This document shows positions 9,911 through 19,598 of a DNA stretch of 64,000 nucleotides, piece by piece (the first letter of the stretch is position 1; each line of letters begins with the position of its first letter). Under the pieces are notes generated by a model. It ran no database searches. It was not told the origin of the DNA and worked only from the letters and a program-made list of their open reading frames with translations. Source of the stretch: Streptomyces sp. NBC_01717. Lineage in GTDB: Bacteria; Actinomycetota; Actinomycetes; Streptomycetales; Streptomycetaceae. The DNA is taken from assembly GCF_036248255.1 (NCBI RefSeq), contig NZ_CP109178.1:6970001-7034000 (forward strand), in the 5' to 3' direction. The translations under genes and the position numbers were made by a program.

Positions 9911-10858
9911 GTGACGGCCGTCGAGTCCCGACCCGCAGGGGTCGCCTTGACTCCGAGCCCAGGGGGCCATCGCCCGTTCGGGGCCCGTGTCAAGGCATTC
10001 GTGGCGCTGACCAAGCCGCGGATCATCGAGCTGTTGCTTATCACCACTGTTCCGGTGATGTTCCTGGCCGCTCAAGGTGTGCCCGACCTGTGGCTCGTAC
10101 TCACCACCACCATCGGCGGATATCTTTCCGCGGGCGGTGCCAATGCGCTCAACATGTACATCGACCGGGACATCGACGCGTTGATGGACCGTACGTCGCA
10201 GCGCCCACTGGTGACGGGCATGGTGAGCCCGCGCGAGTGCCTGGCCTTCGGCATCGCCCTCGCGGTGGTCTCGACGGTCTGGTTCGGACTGCTGGTCAAC
10301 TGGCTGTCGGCCGCGCTGTCGCTCGGTGCGCTGCTCTTCTACGTCGTCGTCTACACGATGCTGCTGAAGCGCCGCACCGCACAGAACATCGTCTGGGGCG
10401 GCATCGCGGGCTGCATGCCGGTCCTCATCGGCTGGTCCGCCGTCACGAACTCGCTGTCGTGGGCCGCCGTCATCCTCTTCGCCGTCATCTTCTTCTGGAC
10501 GCCGCCGCACTACTGGCCGCTGTCGATGAAGGTGAAGGACGACTACGCCCGGGTCGGCGTCCCGATGCTTCCGGTCATTGCCTCCAACCGGGTGGTGGCC
10601 CGCCAGATCGTCATCTACAGCTGGGTGATGGTGGCCGTCTCGCTGCTGCTGACCCCGCTCGGCTACACCGGCTGGTTCTACACCTCGGTGGCGCTGTTGA
10701 CCGGCGGGTTCTGGCTCTGGGAGGCACACGGCCTGCAGAACCGGGCCAAGGCCGGCGTGTCCGGTGCCAAGCTCAAGGAGATGCGGCTGTTCCACTGGTC
10801 GATCACCTATGTTTCGCTGCTGTTCGTCGCCGTCGCGGTGGACCCCTTCCTGCGCTGA
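9911..10858 (+). CDS. ctaB: Protoheme IX farnesyltransferase (heme O synthase)
   Basis: Adds a farnesyl group to heme B for cytochrome aa3 oxidase. A 315-residue polytopic membrane protein of the UbiA prenyltransferase family. The first Asp-rich motif is [20 protein letters not shown], with about eight hydrophobic segments following. I chose the GTG at 9911 because AGGGG lies 5 bases upstream; a GTG two codons earlier overlaps that site. Followed by an exceptionally strong hairpin. Its partner ctaA is 2 kb away on the other strand. Confidence 0.94.
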   Translation: MTAVESRPAGVALTPSPGGHRPFGARVKAFVALTKPRIIELLLITTVPVMFLAAQGVPDLWLVLTTTIGGYLSAGGANALNMYIDRDIDALMDRTSQRPLVTGMVSPRECLAFGIALAVVSTVWFGLLVNWLSAALSLGALLFYVVVYTMLLKRRTAQNIVWGGIAGCMPVLIGWSAVTNSLSWAAVILFAVIFFWTPPHYWPLSMKVKDDYARVGVPMLPVIASNRVVARQIVIYSWVMVAVSLLLTPLGYTGWFYTSVALLTGGFWLWEAHGLQNRAKAGVSGAKLKEMRLFHWSITYVSLLFVAVAVDPFLR

Positions 10859-10876
10859 CACCGCTTCCGCTCCTGC

Positions 10877-10920
10877 CGACGGGCGGGCGACGTGGCCCAT
10901 GCCACGTCGCCCGCCCGTCG
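10877..10920 (+). terminator. Strong hairpin terminator after ctaB
   Basis: A perfect 20-bp stem (10877-10896 with 10901-10920) with a four-base CCAT loop. It begins 18 bases after the ctaB stop. Confidence 0.9.
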
Positions 10921-10953
10921 CCAGTTGATCTACCCGTCGGTAGCATCCGTTGC

Positions 10954-11313
10954 ATGGCAGAGACGGCAGACACCCAGCAGGTTGACGACAGCAAGCAGGC
11001 CGCCCGCGCGGAGCGCAGGGCAGCCAGGCTCGCCAAGCAGATCGGCGCCTTCGCCAAGGCGCACGGCGGCGCCGAGGGGCAGCTCGCGTACATCGGGCAG
11101 ATGGGCACCCGCATCGTCCTGGTCGGCGGGGACGGCGGCTGGGGCGACCTCGTCGCACCGTCGTACGCGGTCGCCGAGAGCGCCACCGCGAAGGCCGGGA
11201 TCACGATGCACGAGTCCTTCGACGGCGAGTTCGCCGCCAAGGTCCGCACCGGCCCCTACGAGTGGACGCGGATGGCCGGGATCCAGGTCGGCGGCCCGTC
11301 CAACAAGGCCTGA
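10954..11313 (+). CDS. Conserved hypothetical protein, 119 residues
   Basis: Not a family I can name with confidence. The N-terminal 40 residues are charged and probably helical (KQAARAERRAARLAKQIGAFAKAHGG). The rest is a compact mixed segment (QLAYIGQMGTRIVLVGGDGGWGDLVAPSYAVA) ending EWTRMAGIQVGGPSNKA. No signal peptide or membrane segment. The ATG at 10954 is preceded by a short gap after the ctaB hairpin, so it has its own promoter. Codon use matches the neighbours. Confidence 0.75.
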   Translation: MAETADTQQVDDSKQAARAERRAARLAKQIGAFAKAHGGAEGQLAYIGQMGTRIVLVGGDGGWGDLVAPSYAVAESATAKAGITMHESFDGEFAAKVRTGPYEWTRMAGIQVGGPSNKA

Positions 11314-11563
11314 CCGGCCGCCCGGGCCGCATCCGACGGCGTGCGGGGCGCACCCCGGTGGCGCAGGAGCAACACCTGACACCGGGTTCACCCGTTAGGA
11401 CGTGTACACACACGTCGTCGCAGGGAGCCCCGGATGTCGCGTGGCATCGGTACGCGACCAAGCGCCGTCCGCCACCCAGCACCCGGCCGAGCGCATCGCG
11501 GAACTGCCGCGATGATCGCCTCCGGCAATGCGCGCAGGGTGTACGGGCTGGTGTGAAGGGCGG

Positions 11564-11986
11564 TCAGCCCTTGTCCTTGTCGGGGGCCTTCCCGTGGGCT
11601 TCGGCAGCCGGAGCGAAGCGGGCTCCCCGTTTCTCGGCCCAGCCGCGAAAACCGGACATGTGGGTGGGGGCCGAGAAATGACCCGGGTCCTCTCCCGTGC
11701 CCGTGCGCAGCAGTACGTACTGGCACCCCTGGCAGTGCTTGAGGTCCGGTCCCTGGGTACCCCCGGTCGCGTACACCCGATCCGCGAAGCGGGCTGCGCT
11801 GTCACGTTTTTGCATCGCGGTCCGGACCGAGGCGCGGGCGATCGTGGCCCCGAGCGGGATCAGGACGATCATCAACGCGAGTCGGCGCCACGAAAAGTTC
11901 GCGAACAGGACGATCAGACCGATGACGACGACCAGCGAGGGCAGCTCGGTTCCGACGCGGGGCAGCTCTGCCCGCGGGACGGGCAT
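11564..11986 (-). CDS. Small membrane protein of unknown function
   Basis: 140 residues if started at the ATG at 11986. Two closely spaced hydrophobic stretches (LVVVIGLIVLFANF and LALMIVLIPLGATIA) suggest a helical hairpin near the N-terminus. They are followed by a soluble tail containing a CxxC pair (KHCQGCQYVL) that might bind a metal. The reading frame is open further upstream, so the start is uncertain. It lies downstream of ctaA and could be cotranscribed with it. I do not recognise it. Confidence 0.5.
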   Translation of the reverse strand: MPVPRAELPRVGTELPSLVVVIGLIVLFANFSWRRLALMIVLIPLGATIARASVRTAMQKRDSAARFADRVYATGGTQGPDLKHCQGCQYVLLRTGTGEDPGHFSAPTHMSGFRGWAEKRGARFAPAAEAHGKAPDKDKG

Positions 11987-12195
11987 CTCGCACTTTCCGC
12001 TCTCCGCGAGCGAAAGACCACGGTGAAAGCACCGGACGCGGTCCTGTCCCGTACACGAACCCATGTCCCACCCCAGAGACCGGACGAACGATCTGTGACG
12101 GCCTTCATGGTGGGGCCGGAAGGCCGTGTTCCTTGAAACCGTGACGGGAAATGGCCGAAAGGGGAGGGGAAGCGAGCCGATCGCCGCCCTTGCGC

Positions 12196-13203
12196 TCAGC
12201 CGGCGGCCGCGGGCTCCGGCTGTTCGGCGGCGGGGACGGAGGCGACGGCCGAGGGGCGCTCGCGCAGCGACAGCAGGACCCGCAGGACCGCGATCCACAC
12301 CAGGCACGAGCCGAGCATGTGCAGCCCGACCAGGATCTCCGGGGTGTCGGTGAAGTACTGGACGTAACCGATCACGCCCTGCGCCATCAGCACCAGGAAG
12401 AGATCACGGGTGCGGCGCTGCGGCCCGGCCGGCGCGTCGACGGCCTTCAGTACGAACCAGAGCGCCACCGTCAGCGCCACCACGACCCACGCGAGATCGG
12501 CGTGCAGCTGCGCGATCATCTTCCAGTCGAGCGGGATGCGGTGGACGTCGCTGGAGTCGCCCGCGTGCCGTCCGGCACCCGTGACGACCGTGCCGACCGC
12601 GATCAGCAGACCGGCCGCGATCGTCAGCAGCCAGGTCAGCTGTGAGACCGCCTTGCCCACCAGCGGACGGGGCTCGGCGTCGCCCTCACGGACCCGCTGC
12701 CAGGTCAGCACGGCGACCGTGAGCAGCGCTGTGGAGAGCAGGAAGTGCGCCGCGACGGTGTACGGGTTGAGGCCGACCAGCACCACGATGCCGCCGAGAA
12801 CCGCATTGCCCATGACCACCCAGAACTGTGCCCAGCCGAGCCGGGTGAGGCTGCGCCGCCACGGCTTCGCCGAGCGGGCGGCGATGATCGTCCAGCCGAC
12901 CGCCGCGCACAGGACGTACGTGAGCATCCGGTTGCCGAACTCGATGGCGCCGTGGAAGCCCATCGCGCTGGTCGCGGTCAGGGACTCGTCGGTGCACTTG
13001 GGCCAGGTCGGGCAGCCGAGGCCGGAGCCGGTGAGCCGGACGGCGCCGCCGGTCACCACGATGAGCACGGCCATCACGACGGCCGACATCGCCGCCCGAC
13101 GGACCGTCCGGGGGGACGGAGTCCAGCGTTCGGCGATGCAGAGAAGCGGGTTCCGCGTGGCTTGAGCGACTGCGGCTCGGGTCAGCTTGGGCACGCGCAC
13201 CAT
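12196..13203 (-). CDS. ctaA: Heme A synthase (COX15/CtaA)
   Basis: Oxidises the methyl group of heme O to make heme A for cytochrome c oxidase. 335 residues with about eight membrane segments. The first loop carries the Cys-containing GSGLGCPTWPKC segment typical of actinobacterial CtaA, and haem-ligand histidines are visible in GFHGAIEFGNR, AAHFLLSTALL, AQLHADLAW and LVGLHMLGS. The start is placed at the ATG at 13203; a TTG seven codons earlier is possible. The tail is Ala/Pro/Glu rich. Confidence 0.93.
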   Translation of the reverse strand: MVRVPKLTRAAVAQATRNPLLCIAERWTPSPRTVRRAAMSAVVMAVLIVVTGGAVRLTGSGLGCPTWPKCTDESLTATSAMGFHGAIEFGNRMLTYVLCAAVGWTIIAARSAKPWRRSLTRLGWAQFWVVMGNAVLGGIVVLVGLNPYTVAAHFLLSTALLTVAVLTWQRVREGDAEPRPLVGKAVSQLTWLLTIAAGLLIAVGTVVTGAGRHAGDSSDVHRIPLDWKMIAQLHADLAWVVVALTVALWFVLKAVDAPAGPQRRTRDLFLVLMAQGVIGYVQYFTDTPEILVGLHMLGSCLVWIAVLRVLLSLRERPSAVASVPAAEQPEPAAAG

Positions 13204-13282
13204 CGTAAGCGGCGGCTTGTGCAAGCTTTCACGAGGGGGACGAGTTACCCCGAACCGTCGGGCCGGAGCGGTCCGTCCGCGG

Positions 13283-14050
13283 TCATTCCCAGCGGAAGAA
13301 CTTCGCCGCCGCGCCCAGCCCGAGCACCGCCCAGACCGCGAGGATCCCGAGATCCCGCCACGGCATCGAGGCGCCGTGCTGGAGCACGTCCCGCAGTCCG
13401 TCCGACAGGGCCGCGATCGGCAGCAGCCCGAGCGCCGACTGCACCGCGTCCGGGAACCTGTCCAGCGGCACGATGACCCCGCCGCCGACCAGCAGCAGCA
13501 GGAAGACGAGATTGGCGGCGGCGAGGGTCGCCTCCGCCTTCAGCGTTCCGGCCATCAGCAGCCCGAGCCCGGAGAAGGCCGCGGTGCCGAGTACGAGGAG
13601 CAGCAGGACGGCGAACGGGCTGCCGTGCGGTGACCAGCCGAGCGCGAACGCGATCGCGGTCAGCAGCACGACCTGCAGCACCTCGGTGACCAGCACGGAG
13701 AGGGTCTTGGCGGTCATCAGAGCCCAGCGGGGCAGCGGTGAGGCACCGAGCCGCTTGAGAACGCCGTAGCGCCGCTCGAAGCCGGTGCCGATCGCCTGGC
13801 CGGTGAAGGCGGTGGACATGACGGCGAGCGCGAGAATGCCGGGCGCCAGGAAGTCGACGGACCTGCCCGCGCCGGTGTCCACGATGTCGACCGCGCTGAA
13901 CAGCACCAGCAGCAGCGTCGGAATGATCACCGTCAGGAGCAGCTGCTCGCCGTTGCGCAGCAGCATCCGCGTCTCCAGCGCGGCCTGCGCACCGATCATG
14001 CGGGGCAGCGGGGCGGCACCGGGCCGCGGGGTGTACGTACCGGCGCTCAT
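13283..14050 (-). CDS. ABC-2 type transporter permease
   Basis: 255 residues with six hydrophobic segments in the ABC-2 membrane-domain arrangement (LLLTVIIPTLLLVLFSA, FLAPGILALAVMSTAFTG, then VLKRLGASPLPRWAL on the cytoplasmic side). It pairs with the ATPase gene immediately upstream, with which it overlaps by four bases (ATGA). Such two-gene systems are usually drug or lipid exporters; the substrate is not indicated. Chosen start is the overlapping ATG at 14050. Confidence 0.88.
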   Translation of the reverse strand: MSAGTYTPRPGAAPLPRMIGAQAALETRMLLRNGEQLLLTVIIPTLLLVLFSAVDIVDTGAGRSVDFLAPGILALAVMSTAFTGQAIGTGFERRYGVLKRLGASPLPRWALMTAKTLSVLVTEVLQVVLLTAIAFALGWSPHGSPFAVLLLLVLGTAAFSGLGLLMAGTLKAEATLAAANLVFLLLLVGGGVIVPLDRFPDAVQSALGLLPIAALSDGLRDVLQHGASMPWRDLGILAVWAVLGLGAAAKFFRWE

Positions 14051-14973
14051 GCGCGCAGCTCCTTGCCGGTCAGTTCCAGGAAGACGTCCTCCAGGGTGTG
14101 GCGCTCGACGGAGATGCCGTCCGGCATCACGCCGTGCTGCGCGCACCAGGAGGTGACGGTGGCCAGCAGCTGCGGGTCGACCTGGCCGCTGATGCGGTAT
14201 GCGCCGGTGGTGAGCTCGGCCGCCTGCGTGCCGTCGGGCAGCGCTTTCAGCAGCGAGCCGAGGTCGAGACCGGGGCGGCCGGTGAAGCGCAGGGTGTTCT
14301 CGGCGCCGCCGCGGCAGAGCGTCTCCGGGCTGCCCTGGGCGATGACCCGGCCCGCGTCGACGATGGCGACATCGTCGGCGAGCTCCGCGGCCTCGTCCAT
14401 GAAGTGGGTGGTGAGGACGACCGACACACCGTCGGAGCGCAGTTCCCGTACGAGATCCCAGGTGGAGCGGCGGGCCTGCGGGTCGAGGCCCGCGGTCGGC
14501 TCGTCCAGGAACACCAGCTCGGGGCGGCCGACGACGGCCATCGCCAGGGCGAGCCGCTGCTGCTGGCCGCCGGAGAGCCGCCGGTAGGTCGTACGGCCGC
14601 AGCTGCCGAGGCCGAGGCGCTCGATCAGGGCGTCGACGTCCAGCGGGTGGGCGTGGAGTTTCGCCATGTGGCGGAGCATCTCGTCGGCGCGTGCTCCGGA
14701 GTGGACACCACCCGACTGCAGCATCACGCCGATCCGGGGGCGGAGCGCGGCCGCGTCGGTGACGGGGTCGAGGCCGAGGACGCGGACGGTGCCCGCGTCG
14801 GGCCGGCGGTAGCCCTCGCAGGTCTCGATCGTGGTGGTCTTGCCGGCGCCGTTCGGGCCGAGGACGGCGGTGACCGTACCGGTGCGTATGCCCAGGTCGA
14901 GGCCGTCCACGGCGGTCTTGGTGCCGTACCGCTTCACCAGGCCACGGATCTGCACGACCGGCTCGTTCTTCAT
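14047..14973 (-). CDS. ABC transporter ATP-binding protein (DrrA-type)
   Basis: 308 residues. Walker A GPNGAGKTT at 39-47, signature LSGGQQQRL, Walker B LVFLDEPTAGLDP, and the switch His in VLTTHFMDEA. The extended C-terminal domain ends with HTLEDVFLELTGKELRA, the hallmark of the DrrA subfamily that powers ABC-2 exporters. Drives the permease encoded by the overlapping downstream gene. Divergent from sufR with about 65-135 bases between them. Confidence 0.92.
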   Translation of the reverse strand: MKNEPVVQIRGLVKRYGTKTAVDGLDLGIRTGTVTAVLGPNGAGKTTTIETCEGYRRPDAGTVRVLGLDPVTDAAALRPRIGVMLQSGGVHSGARADEMLRHMAKLHAHPLDVDALIERLGLGSCGRTTYRRLSGGQQQRLALAMAVVGRPELVFLDEPTAGLDPQARRSTWDLVRELRSDGVSVVLTTHFMDEAAELADDVAIVDAGRVIAQGSPETLCRGGAENTLRFTGRPGLDLGSLLKALPDGTQAAELTTGAYRISGQVDPQLLATVTSWCAQHGVMPDGISVERHTLEDVFLELTGKELRA

Positions 14974-15096
14974 GGCCGGTAAGTCTAGGCAGCGGCCCGG
15001 CGGGCGAGTCCCCCGGGGCCTGATTAGGTAACCCTAAGTGACGAACTCCACCATTGATCGTTTCGGACCGTGGTTGTCACGGCCGGAGGAATTACG

Positions 15097-15110
15097 CAAC
15101 AATGGCGTTG
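15097..15110 (+). promoter_or_regulatory. SufR operator
   Basis: The 14-bp palindrome CAAC-AATGGC-GTTG. From memory, CAAC-N6-GTTG is the site reported for SufR in Streptomyces avermitilis. Its last base is the first base of the sufR GTG start chosen here, so bound SufR would block transcription through the start region. Confidence 0.75.
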
Positions 15111-15850
15111 TGAAATACCAGGGCGAGGCTCCGCAGGAGGAACTCGCGACCGGCGAGCGCTCGACGCGCAACCGGGTCGCGCGCTCCATCCTGGACCACG
15201 GCCCGTCCACCGTCGCCGATCTGGCGAAGCGCCTGGGACTGACCCAGGCCGCCGTCCGCCGCCATCTGGACGCCCTCGTCTCCGACCGTGTCGTCGAGGC
15301 CCGCGAACAGCGGGTGTACGGGGCGCGGACCCGAGGCCGTCCGGCCAAGGTGTTCGCCCTGACCGACTGCGGCCGGGACGCCTTCGACCAGTCGTACGAC
15401 AAGCTTGCCGCCGACGCTCTTCGCTGGATCGCCGAGACCGCGGGCGACGAAGCGGTCGTTGCCTTCGTCCGCGCCAGGGCGGCTGCCCAGTCGGTGGCCT
15501 ACCGCAAGACGATCGACGCGGCAAACCCCGAGAAGCGCACAGAGGCGCTGGCCAAGGCCTTGTCGGCCGACGGGTACGCTGCTACGGCGCGAAGCGCGCC
15601 GGGCCCCCAGCAGGGCGAGCAGCTGTGCCAGCACCACTGCCCGGTCGCACATGTCGCCGAGCAGTTCCCGCAGCTGTGCGAGGCGGAGACGGAGATCTTC
15701 TCCAGCCTGCTCGGGACCCATGTGCAACGTCTGGCCACCATCGCCCACGGCGACGGGGTGTGCACGACGTTCGTACCGCGCGGCGGACCCGCAACCGCAC
15801 AGACCACCACATCAGCATCTGCAAGCACTGCCGGGAGGAACCCCGCATGA
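15110..15850 (+). CDS. sufR: SufR, iron-sulfur-cluster-sensing repressor of the suf operon
   Basis: A winged-helix regulator ([27 protein letters not shown]) with a C-terminal cluster-binding domain. Counting from the GTG at 15110, cysteines fall at 173, 177 and 190. That is the same spacing (4 and 13) I recall for the three cluster ligands of S. avermitilis SufR (178, 182, 195), and this supports a start near here, giving 246 residues. A GTG at 15038 would add 24 residues but would put the operator inside the gene. GGAGGA at 15085-15090 is 19 bases from the GTG and better placed for a 3-codon ATG-GCG-TTG-TGA that overlaps the start. The sufR stop overlaps sufB (ATGA). Confidence 0.88.
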   Translation: MKYQGEAPQEELATGERSTRNRVARSILDHGPSTVADLAKRLGLTQAAVRRHLDALVSDRVVEAREQRVYGARTRGRPAKVFALTDCGRDAFDQSYDKLAADALRWIAETAGDEAVVAFVRARAAAQSVAYRKTIDAANPEKRTEALAKALSADGYAATARSAPGPQQGEQLCQHHCPVAHVAEQFPQLCEAETEIFSSLLGTHVQRLATIAHGDGVCTTFVPRGGPATAQTTTSASASTAGRNPA

Positions 15851-17268
15851 CGCTCCCCACGGAGACTGCCCACCCTGAGCTCGAGGGTCTGGGTACGTAC
15901 GAATTCGGCTGGGCCGACTCCGACGCGGCAGGCGCGGCGGCCAAGCGCGGCCTCTCCGAGGCTGTCGTACGCGACATCTCGGCAAAGAAGAACGAGCCCG
16001 AGTGGATGCTGAAGCTCCGTCTCAAGGGGCTTCGCCTGTTCGACAAGAAGCCCATGCCGAACTGGGGCTCGGACCTGTCGGGCATCGACTTCGACAACAT
16101 CAAGTATTTCGTGCGGTCCACCGAGAAGCAGGCGGAGTCCTGGGAGGACCTGCCCGAGGACATCAAGAACACATACGACAAGCTCGGTATCCCGGAGGCG
16201 GAGAAGCAGCGCCTGGTCGCCGGTGTCGCCGCGCAGTACGAGTCCGAGGTCGTCTACCACCAGATCCGTGAGGACCTGGAGGAGCAGGGCGTCATCTTCC
16301 TCGACACGGACACCGCGCTGAAGGAGCACCCGGAGCTCTTCAAGGAGTACTTCGGCACCGTCATCCCGGTCGGCGACAACAAGTTCGCCTCGCTGAACTC
16401 GGCCGTGTGGTCCGGTGGCTCGTTCATCTACGTGCCGAAGGGTGTCCAGGTCGACATCCCGCTGCAGGCCTACTTCCGTATCAACACGGAGAACATGGGC
16501 CAGTTCGAGCGGACGCTGATCATCGTCGACGAGGACGCCTACGTCCACTACGTCGAGGGCTGCACCGCGCCGATCTACTCCTCGGACTCGCTGCACTCCG
16601 CCGTTGTCGAGATCATCGTGAAGAAGGGCGGCCGCTGCCGCTACACGACGATCCAGAACTGGTCGAACAACGTCTACAACCTGGTCACCAAGCGCGCCGT
16701 GGCGTACGAGGGCGCGACCATGGAGTGGGTCGACGGCAACATCGGCTCCAAGGTCACCATGAAGTACCCGGCCGTCTACCTGATGGGCGAGCACGCCAAG
16801 GGCGAGACGCTCTCCATCGCCTTCGCGGGCGAGGGCCAGCACCAGGACGCCGGATCCAAGATGGTCCACATGGCGCCGAACACCTCCTCCAACATCGTCT
16901 CCAAGTCGGTGGCGCGAGGCGGCGGCCGTACCTCGTACCGCGGTCTGGTCGAGATCGGCGAGGGCGCTGCGGGCTCCAAGTCCAACGTGCTGTGCGACGC
17001 GCTCCTGGTCGACACCATCTCCCGCTCCGACACGTACCCGTATGTGGACGTCCGCGAGGACGACGTGTCCATGGGTCACGAGGCCACCGTCTCCAAGGTC
17101 TCCGAGGACCAGCTCTTCTACCTGATGAGCCGCGGTCTGACCGAGTTCGAGGCCATGGCCATGATCGTGCGCGGCTTCGTCGAGCCGATCGCGCGCGAGC
17201 TGCCCATGGAGTACGCGCTCGAGCTCAACCGGCTGATCGAGCTGCAGATGGAGGGTTCGGTCGGCTAG
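15847..17268 (+). CDS. sufB: Fe-S cluster scaffold subunit SufB
   Basis: 473 residues. With SufC and SufD it forms the scaffold on which Fe-S clusters are assembled in the cytoplasm. Typical SufB blocks are [40 protein letters not shown] (with the cluster/sulfur-binding Cys), [15 protein letters not shown] and the C-terminal [20 protein letters not shown]. The start overlaps the sufR stop. Translation is thus coupled to its own repressor, as in other actinobacterial suf operons. Confidence 0.97.
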   Translation: MTLPTETAHPELEGLGTYEFGWADSDAAGAAAKRGLSEAVVRDISAKKNEPEWMLKLRLKGLRLFDKKPMPNWGSDLSGIDFDNIKYFVRSTEKQAESWEDLPEDIKNTYDKLGIPEAEKQRLVAGVAAQYESEVVYHQIREDLEEQGVIFLDTDTALKEHPELFKEYFGTVIPVGDNKFASLNSAVWSGGSFIYVPKGVQVDIPLQAYFRINTENMGQFERTLIIVDEDAYVHYVEGCTAPIYSSDSLHSAVVEIIVKKGGRCRYTTIQNWSNNVYNLVTKRAVAYEGATMEWVDGNIGSKVTMKYPAVYLMGEHAKGETLSIAFAGEGQHQDAGSKMVHMAPNTSSNIVSKSVARGGGRTSYRGLVEIGEGAAGSKSNVLCDALLVDTISRSDTYPYVDVREDDVSMGHEATVSKVSEDQLFYLMSRGLTEFEAMAMIVRGFVEPIARELPMEYALELNRLIELQMEGSVG

Positions 17269-17327
17269 CACAGCCTGACGACCGAATACCCCGACTTTTG
17301 ACAGAGAAAGCGAGCACTACGACAGCC

Positions 17328-18509
17328 ATGGCTGAGGCTCAGAACATTCCGGCGGGGTCCACCACCACCGGGTCCATCGCGGTGGCCGCCGAGTCGACCG
17401 TCGCCACGCGCATGAGCGCGCCCCCGTCCTTCGACGTAGCGGACTTCCCGGTCCCGCACGGCCGCGAGGAGGAGTGGCGGTTCACGCCGCTGGAGCGGCT
17501 GCGCGGGCTGCACGACGGCACCGCCGTCGCGACCGGTGGCGCCGTCAAGGTCGCGGTGGAGGCCCCCGAGGGCGTCACCATCGAGACCGTCGGCCGTGAC
17601 GACGCCCGGCTCGGCCGGGCCGGCACGCCGGTGGACCGCGTCGCCGCCCAGGCGTACTCGTCCTTCGAGCAGGCCTCGGTCATCACGGTCGCCAAGGAGG
17701 CCGTGCTCTCCGAGCCGATCCGGATCGCCGTGCACGGCGAGGGCGGTGTGGCCTACGCCCACCAGGTCGTCGAGCTGGGAGCCTTCGCCGAGGCCGTCGT
17801 CGTCATCGACCACACCGGTGACGCGGTCGTCGCCGGCAACGTCGAGTACGTCCTCGGTGACGGCGCGAAGCTCACCGTCGTCTGCGTCCAGGACTGGGAC
17901 GACACCGCCGTCCACGTCGCCCAGCACAACGCGCTGATCGGCCGGGACGCCACCTTCAAGTCGATCGTCGTCACCTTCGGCGGTGACCTTGTCCGGCTCC
18001 ACCCGCGGGTCGCCTACGCGGGCACCGGTGGCGAGGCCGAGCTCTTCGGTCTGTACTTCACCGACAAGGGCCAGCACCAGGAGCACCGCCTCCTGGTCGA
18101 CCACAACACCCCGCACTGCAAGTCCAACGCCGTCTACAAGGGCGCGCTGCAGGGCCAGGACGCGCACGCCGTCTGGATCGGTGACGTCCTCATCCAGGCC
18201 AAGGCCGAGGGCACCGACACGTACGAGATGAACCGCAACCTGGTTCTCACGGACGGTGCGCGGGTCGACTCCGTGCCGAACCTGGAGATCGAGACCGGCG
18301 AGATCGTCGGCGCCGGTCACGCCTCCGCCACCGGCCGCTTCGACGACGAGCAGCTCTTCTACCTGATGTCCCGCGGCATCCCGGCCGAGGAGGCCCGCCG
18401 ACTCGTCGTGCGCGGTTTCTTCGCCGAGCTCGTCCAGCAGATCGGTCTGCCGGACGTCGAGGCCCGTCTGCTCGACAAGATCGAGGCCGAGCTGAAGGCT
18501 TCCGTCTGA
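17328..18509 (+). CDS. sufD: Fe-S cluster scaffold subunit SufD
   Basis: 393 residues and a paralogue of SufB. It has the beta-helix core with VDHNTPHCKSNAVYKGALQGQ, which carries the conserved His and Cys, and the shared C-terminal block [22 protein letters not shown]. The N-terminus (about 35 residues rich in Ala, Thr and Ser) is variable. The start is the ATG at 17328, 59 bases after sufB; only a weak purine-rich ribosome site is visible. The stop overlaps the next gene by one base (TGATG). Confidence 0.95.
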   Translation: MAEAQNIPAGSTTTGSIAVAAESTVATRMSAPPSFDVADFPVPHGREEEWRFTPLERLRGLHDGTAVATGGAVKVAVEAPEGVTIETVGRDDARLGRAGTPVDRVAAQAYSSFEQASVITVAKEAVLSEPIRIAVHGEGGVAYAHQVVELGAFAEAVVVIDHTGDAVVAGNVEYVLGDGAKLTVVCVQDWDDTAVHVAQHNALIGRDATFKSIVVTFGGDLVRLHPRVAYAGTGGEAELFGLYFTDKGQHQEHRLLVDHNTPHCKSNAVYKGALQGQDAHAVWIGDVLIQAKAEGTDTYEMNRNLVLTDGARVDSVPNLEIETGEIVGAGHASATGRFDDEQLFYLMSRGIPAEEARRLVVRGFFAELVQQIGLPDVEARLLDKIEAELKASV

Positions 18510-18826
18510 TGGCCTTCGTCAAAGTCTGTGCGCTGAGCGAGCTGGAGGAGGACACCCCGAAGCGGGTGGAGCTCGACGGTACGCCGGTCTCCCTGGTCCG
18601 CACCGAGGGCGAGGTGTTCGCGATCAACGACATCTGCTCGCACGCGAACGTCTCACTGTCCGAGGGAGAGGTCGAGGACTGCATGATCGAGTGCTGGCTG
18701 CACGGCTCCAGCTTCGACCTGCGCACCGGCAAGCCGTCCGGCCTTCCCGCGACGCGCCCCGTCCCCGTATACCCCGTCAAGATCGAAGGGGACGATGTGC
18801 TCGTCTCCGTCACCCAGGAGTCCTGA
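18509..18826 (+). CDS. Rieske [2Fe-2S] ferredoxin in the suf operon
   Basis: 105 residues of a small Rieske protein. The cluster ligands are CSH and, 18 residues after the first Cys, CWLHGSSFDL. It resembles the ferredoxin subunits of aromatic dioxygenases. Its place between sufD and sufC, with one-base overlap upstream and 7 bases to sufC, is characteristic of actinobacterial suf operons. I infer a role as electron donor or cluster acceptor during assembly rather than in ring hydroxylation. Confidence 0.9.
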   Translation: MAFVKVCALSELEEDTPKRVELDGTPVSLVRTEGEVFAINDICSHANVSLSEGEVEDCMIECWLHGSSFDLRTGKPSGLPATRPVPVYPVKIEGDDVLVSVTQES

Positions 18827-18833
18827 GTCACCC

Positions 18834-19598
18834 ATGGCAACGCTTGAAATCCGCGACCTGCACGTCTCCGTCGAGGCCGACAACGCCACGAAGGAGATCC
18901 TCAAGGGCGTCGACCTGATCGTGAAGCAGGGCGAGACCCACGCCATCATGGGCCCCAACGGGTCCGGCAAGTCGACCCTCGCGTACTCCCTCGCGGGTCA
19001 CCCCAAGTACACGATCACCAGCGGCACGGTGACCCTGGACGGCGAGGACGTCCTGGCGATGACCGTCGACGAGCGCGCCCGCGCCGGCCTCTTCCTGGCC
19101 ATGCAGTACCCGGTCGAGATCCCCGGTGTCTCGGTCTCCAACTTCCTGCGTACCTCCGCCACCGCCGTCCGCGGCGAGGCGCCCAAGCTGCGTACCTGGG
19201 TGAAGGAGGTCAAGGAGACGATGGCCGACCTCCAGATGGACCCGGCGTTCGCCGAGCGCAACGTCAACGAGGGCTTCTCCGGCGGTGAGAAGAAGCGCCA
19301 CGAGATCCTTCAGCTGGAGCTCCTCAAGCCGAAGGTCGCGATCCTCGACGAGACCGACTCCGGCCTGGACGTCGACGCCCTGCGCGTCGTCTCCGAGGGC
19401 GTCAACCGGGTCCGCGAGACCGGCGAGGTCGGCACACTGCTGATCACGCACTACACGCGGATCCTCCGTTACATCAAGCCCGACTTCGTACACGTCTTCG
19501 CCAACGGCCGTATTGCCGAGTCCGGCGGCGCCGAGCTCGCCGACAAGCTGGAGAACGAGGGCTACGAGGCATATGTGAAGGGTGGCGCTTCCGCGTGA
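18834..19598 (+). CDS. sufC: Fe-S assembly ATPase SufC
   Basis: 254 residues, soluble ABC-type ATPase of the SufBCD complex. Walker A GPNGSGKST at 40-48, signature GFSGGEKKRHEILQ, and the SufC-specific Walker B variant AILDETDSGLDVDAL. The ATG start at 18834 follows seven bases after the ferredoxin stop. The stop overlaps sufS as GTGA. Confidence 0.97.
   Translation: MATLEIRDLHVSVEADNATKEILKGVDLIVKQGETHAIMGPNGSGKSTLAYSLAGHPKYTITSGTVTLDGEDVLAMTVDERARAGLFLAMQYPVEIPGVSVSNFLRTSATAVRGEAPKLRTWVKEVKETMADLQMDPAFAERNVNEGFSGGEKKRHEILQLELLKPKVAILDETDSGLDVDALRVVSEGVNRVRETGEVGTLLITHYTRILRYIKPDFVHVFANGRIAESGGAELADKLENEGYEAYVKGGASA

Noticed and set aside
11434..11556. 40-codon frame with a good ribosome site (MSRGIGTRPSAVRHPAPG...)
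   Set aside because: Arg/Ala/Pro-rich composition as expected by chance, no codon bias or motif to support it, and no clear promoter.
15102..15113. Three-codon ORF before sufR as a stand-alone gene
   Set aside because: Too short to encode a product. It is discussed only as a possible translational-coupling element.
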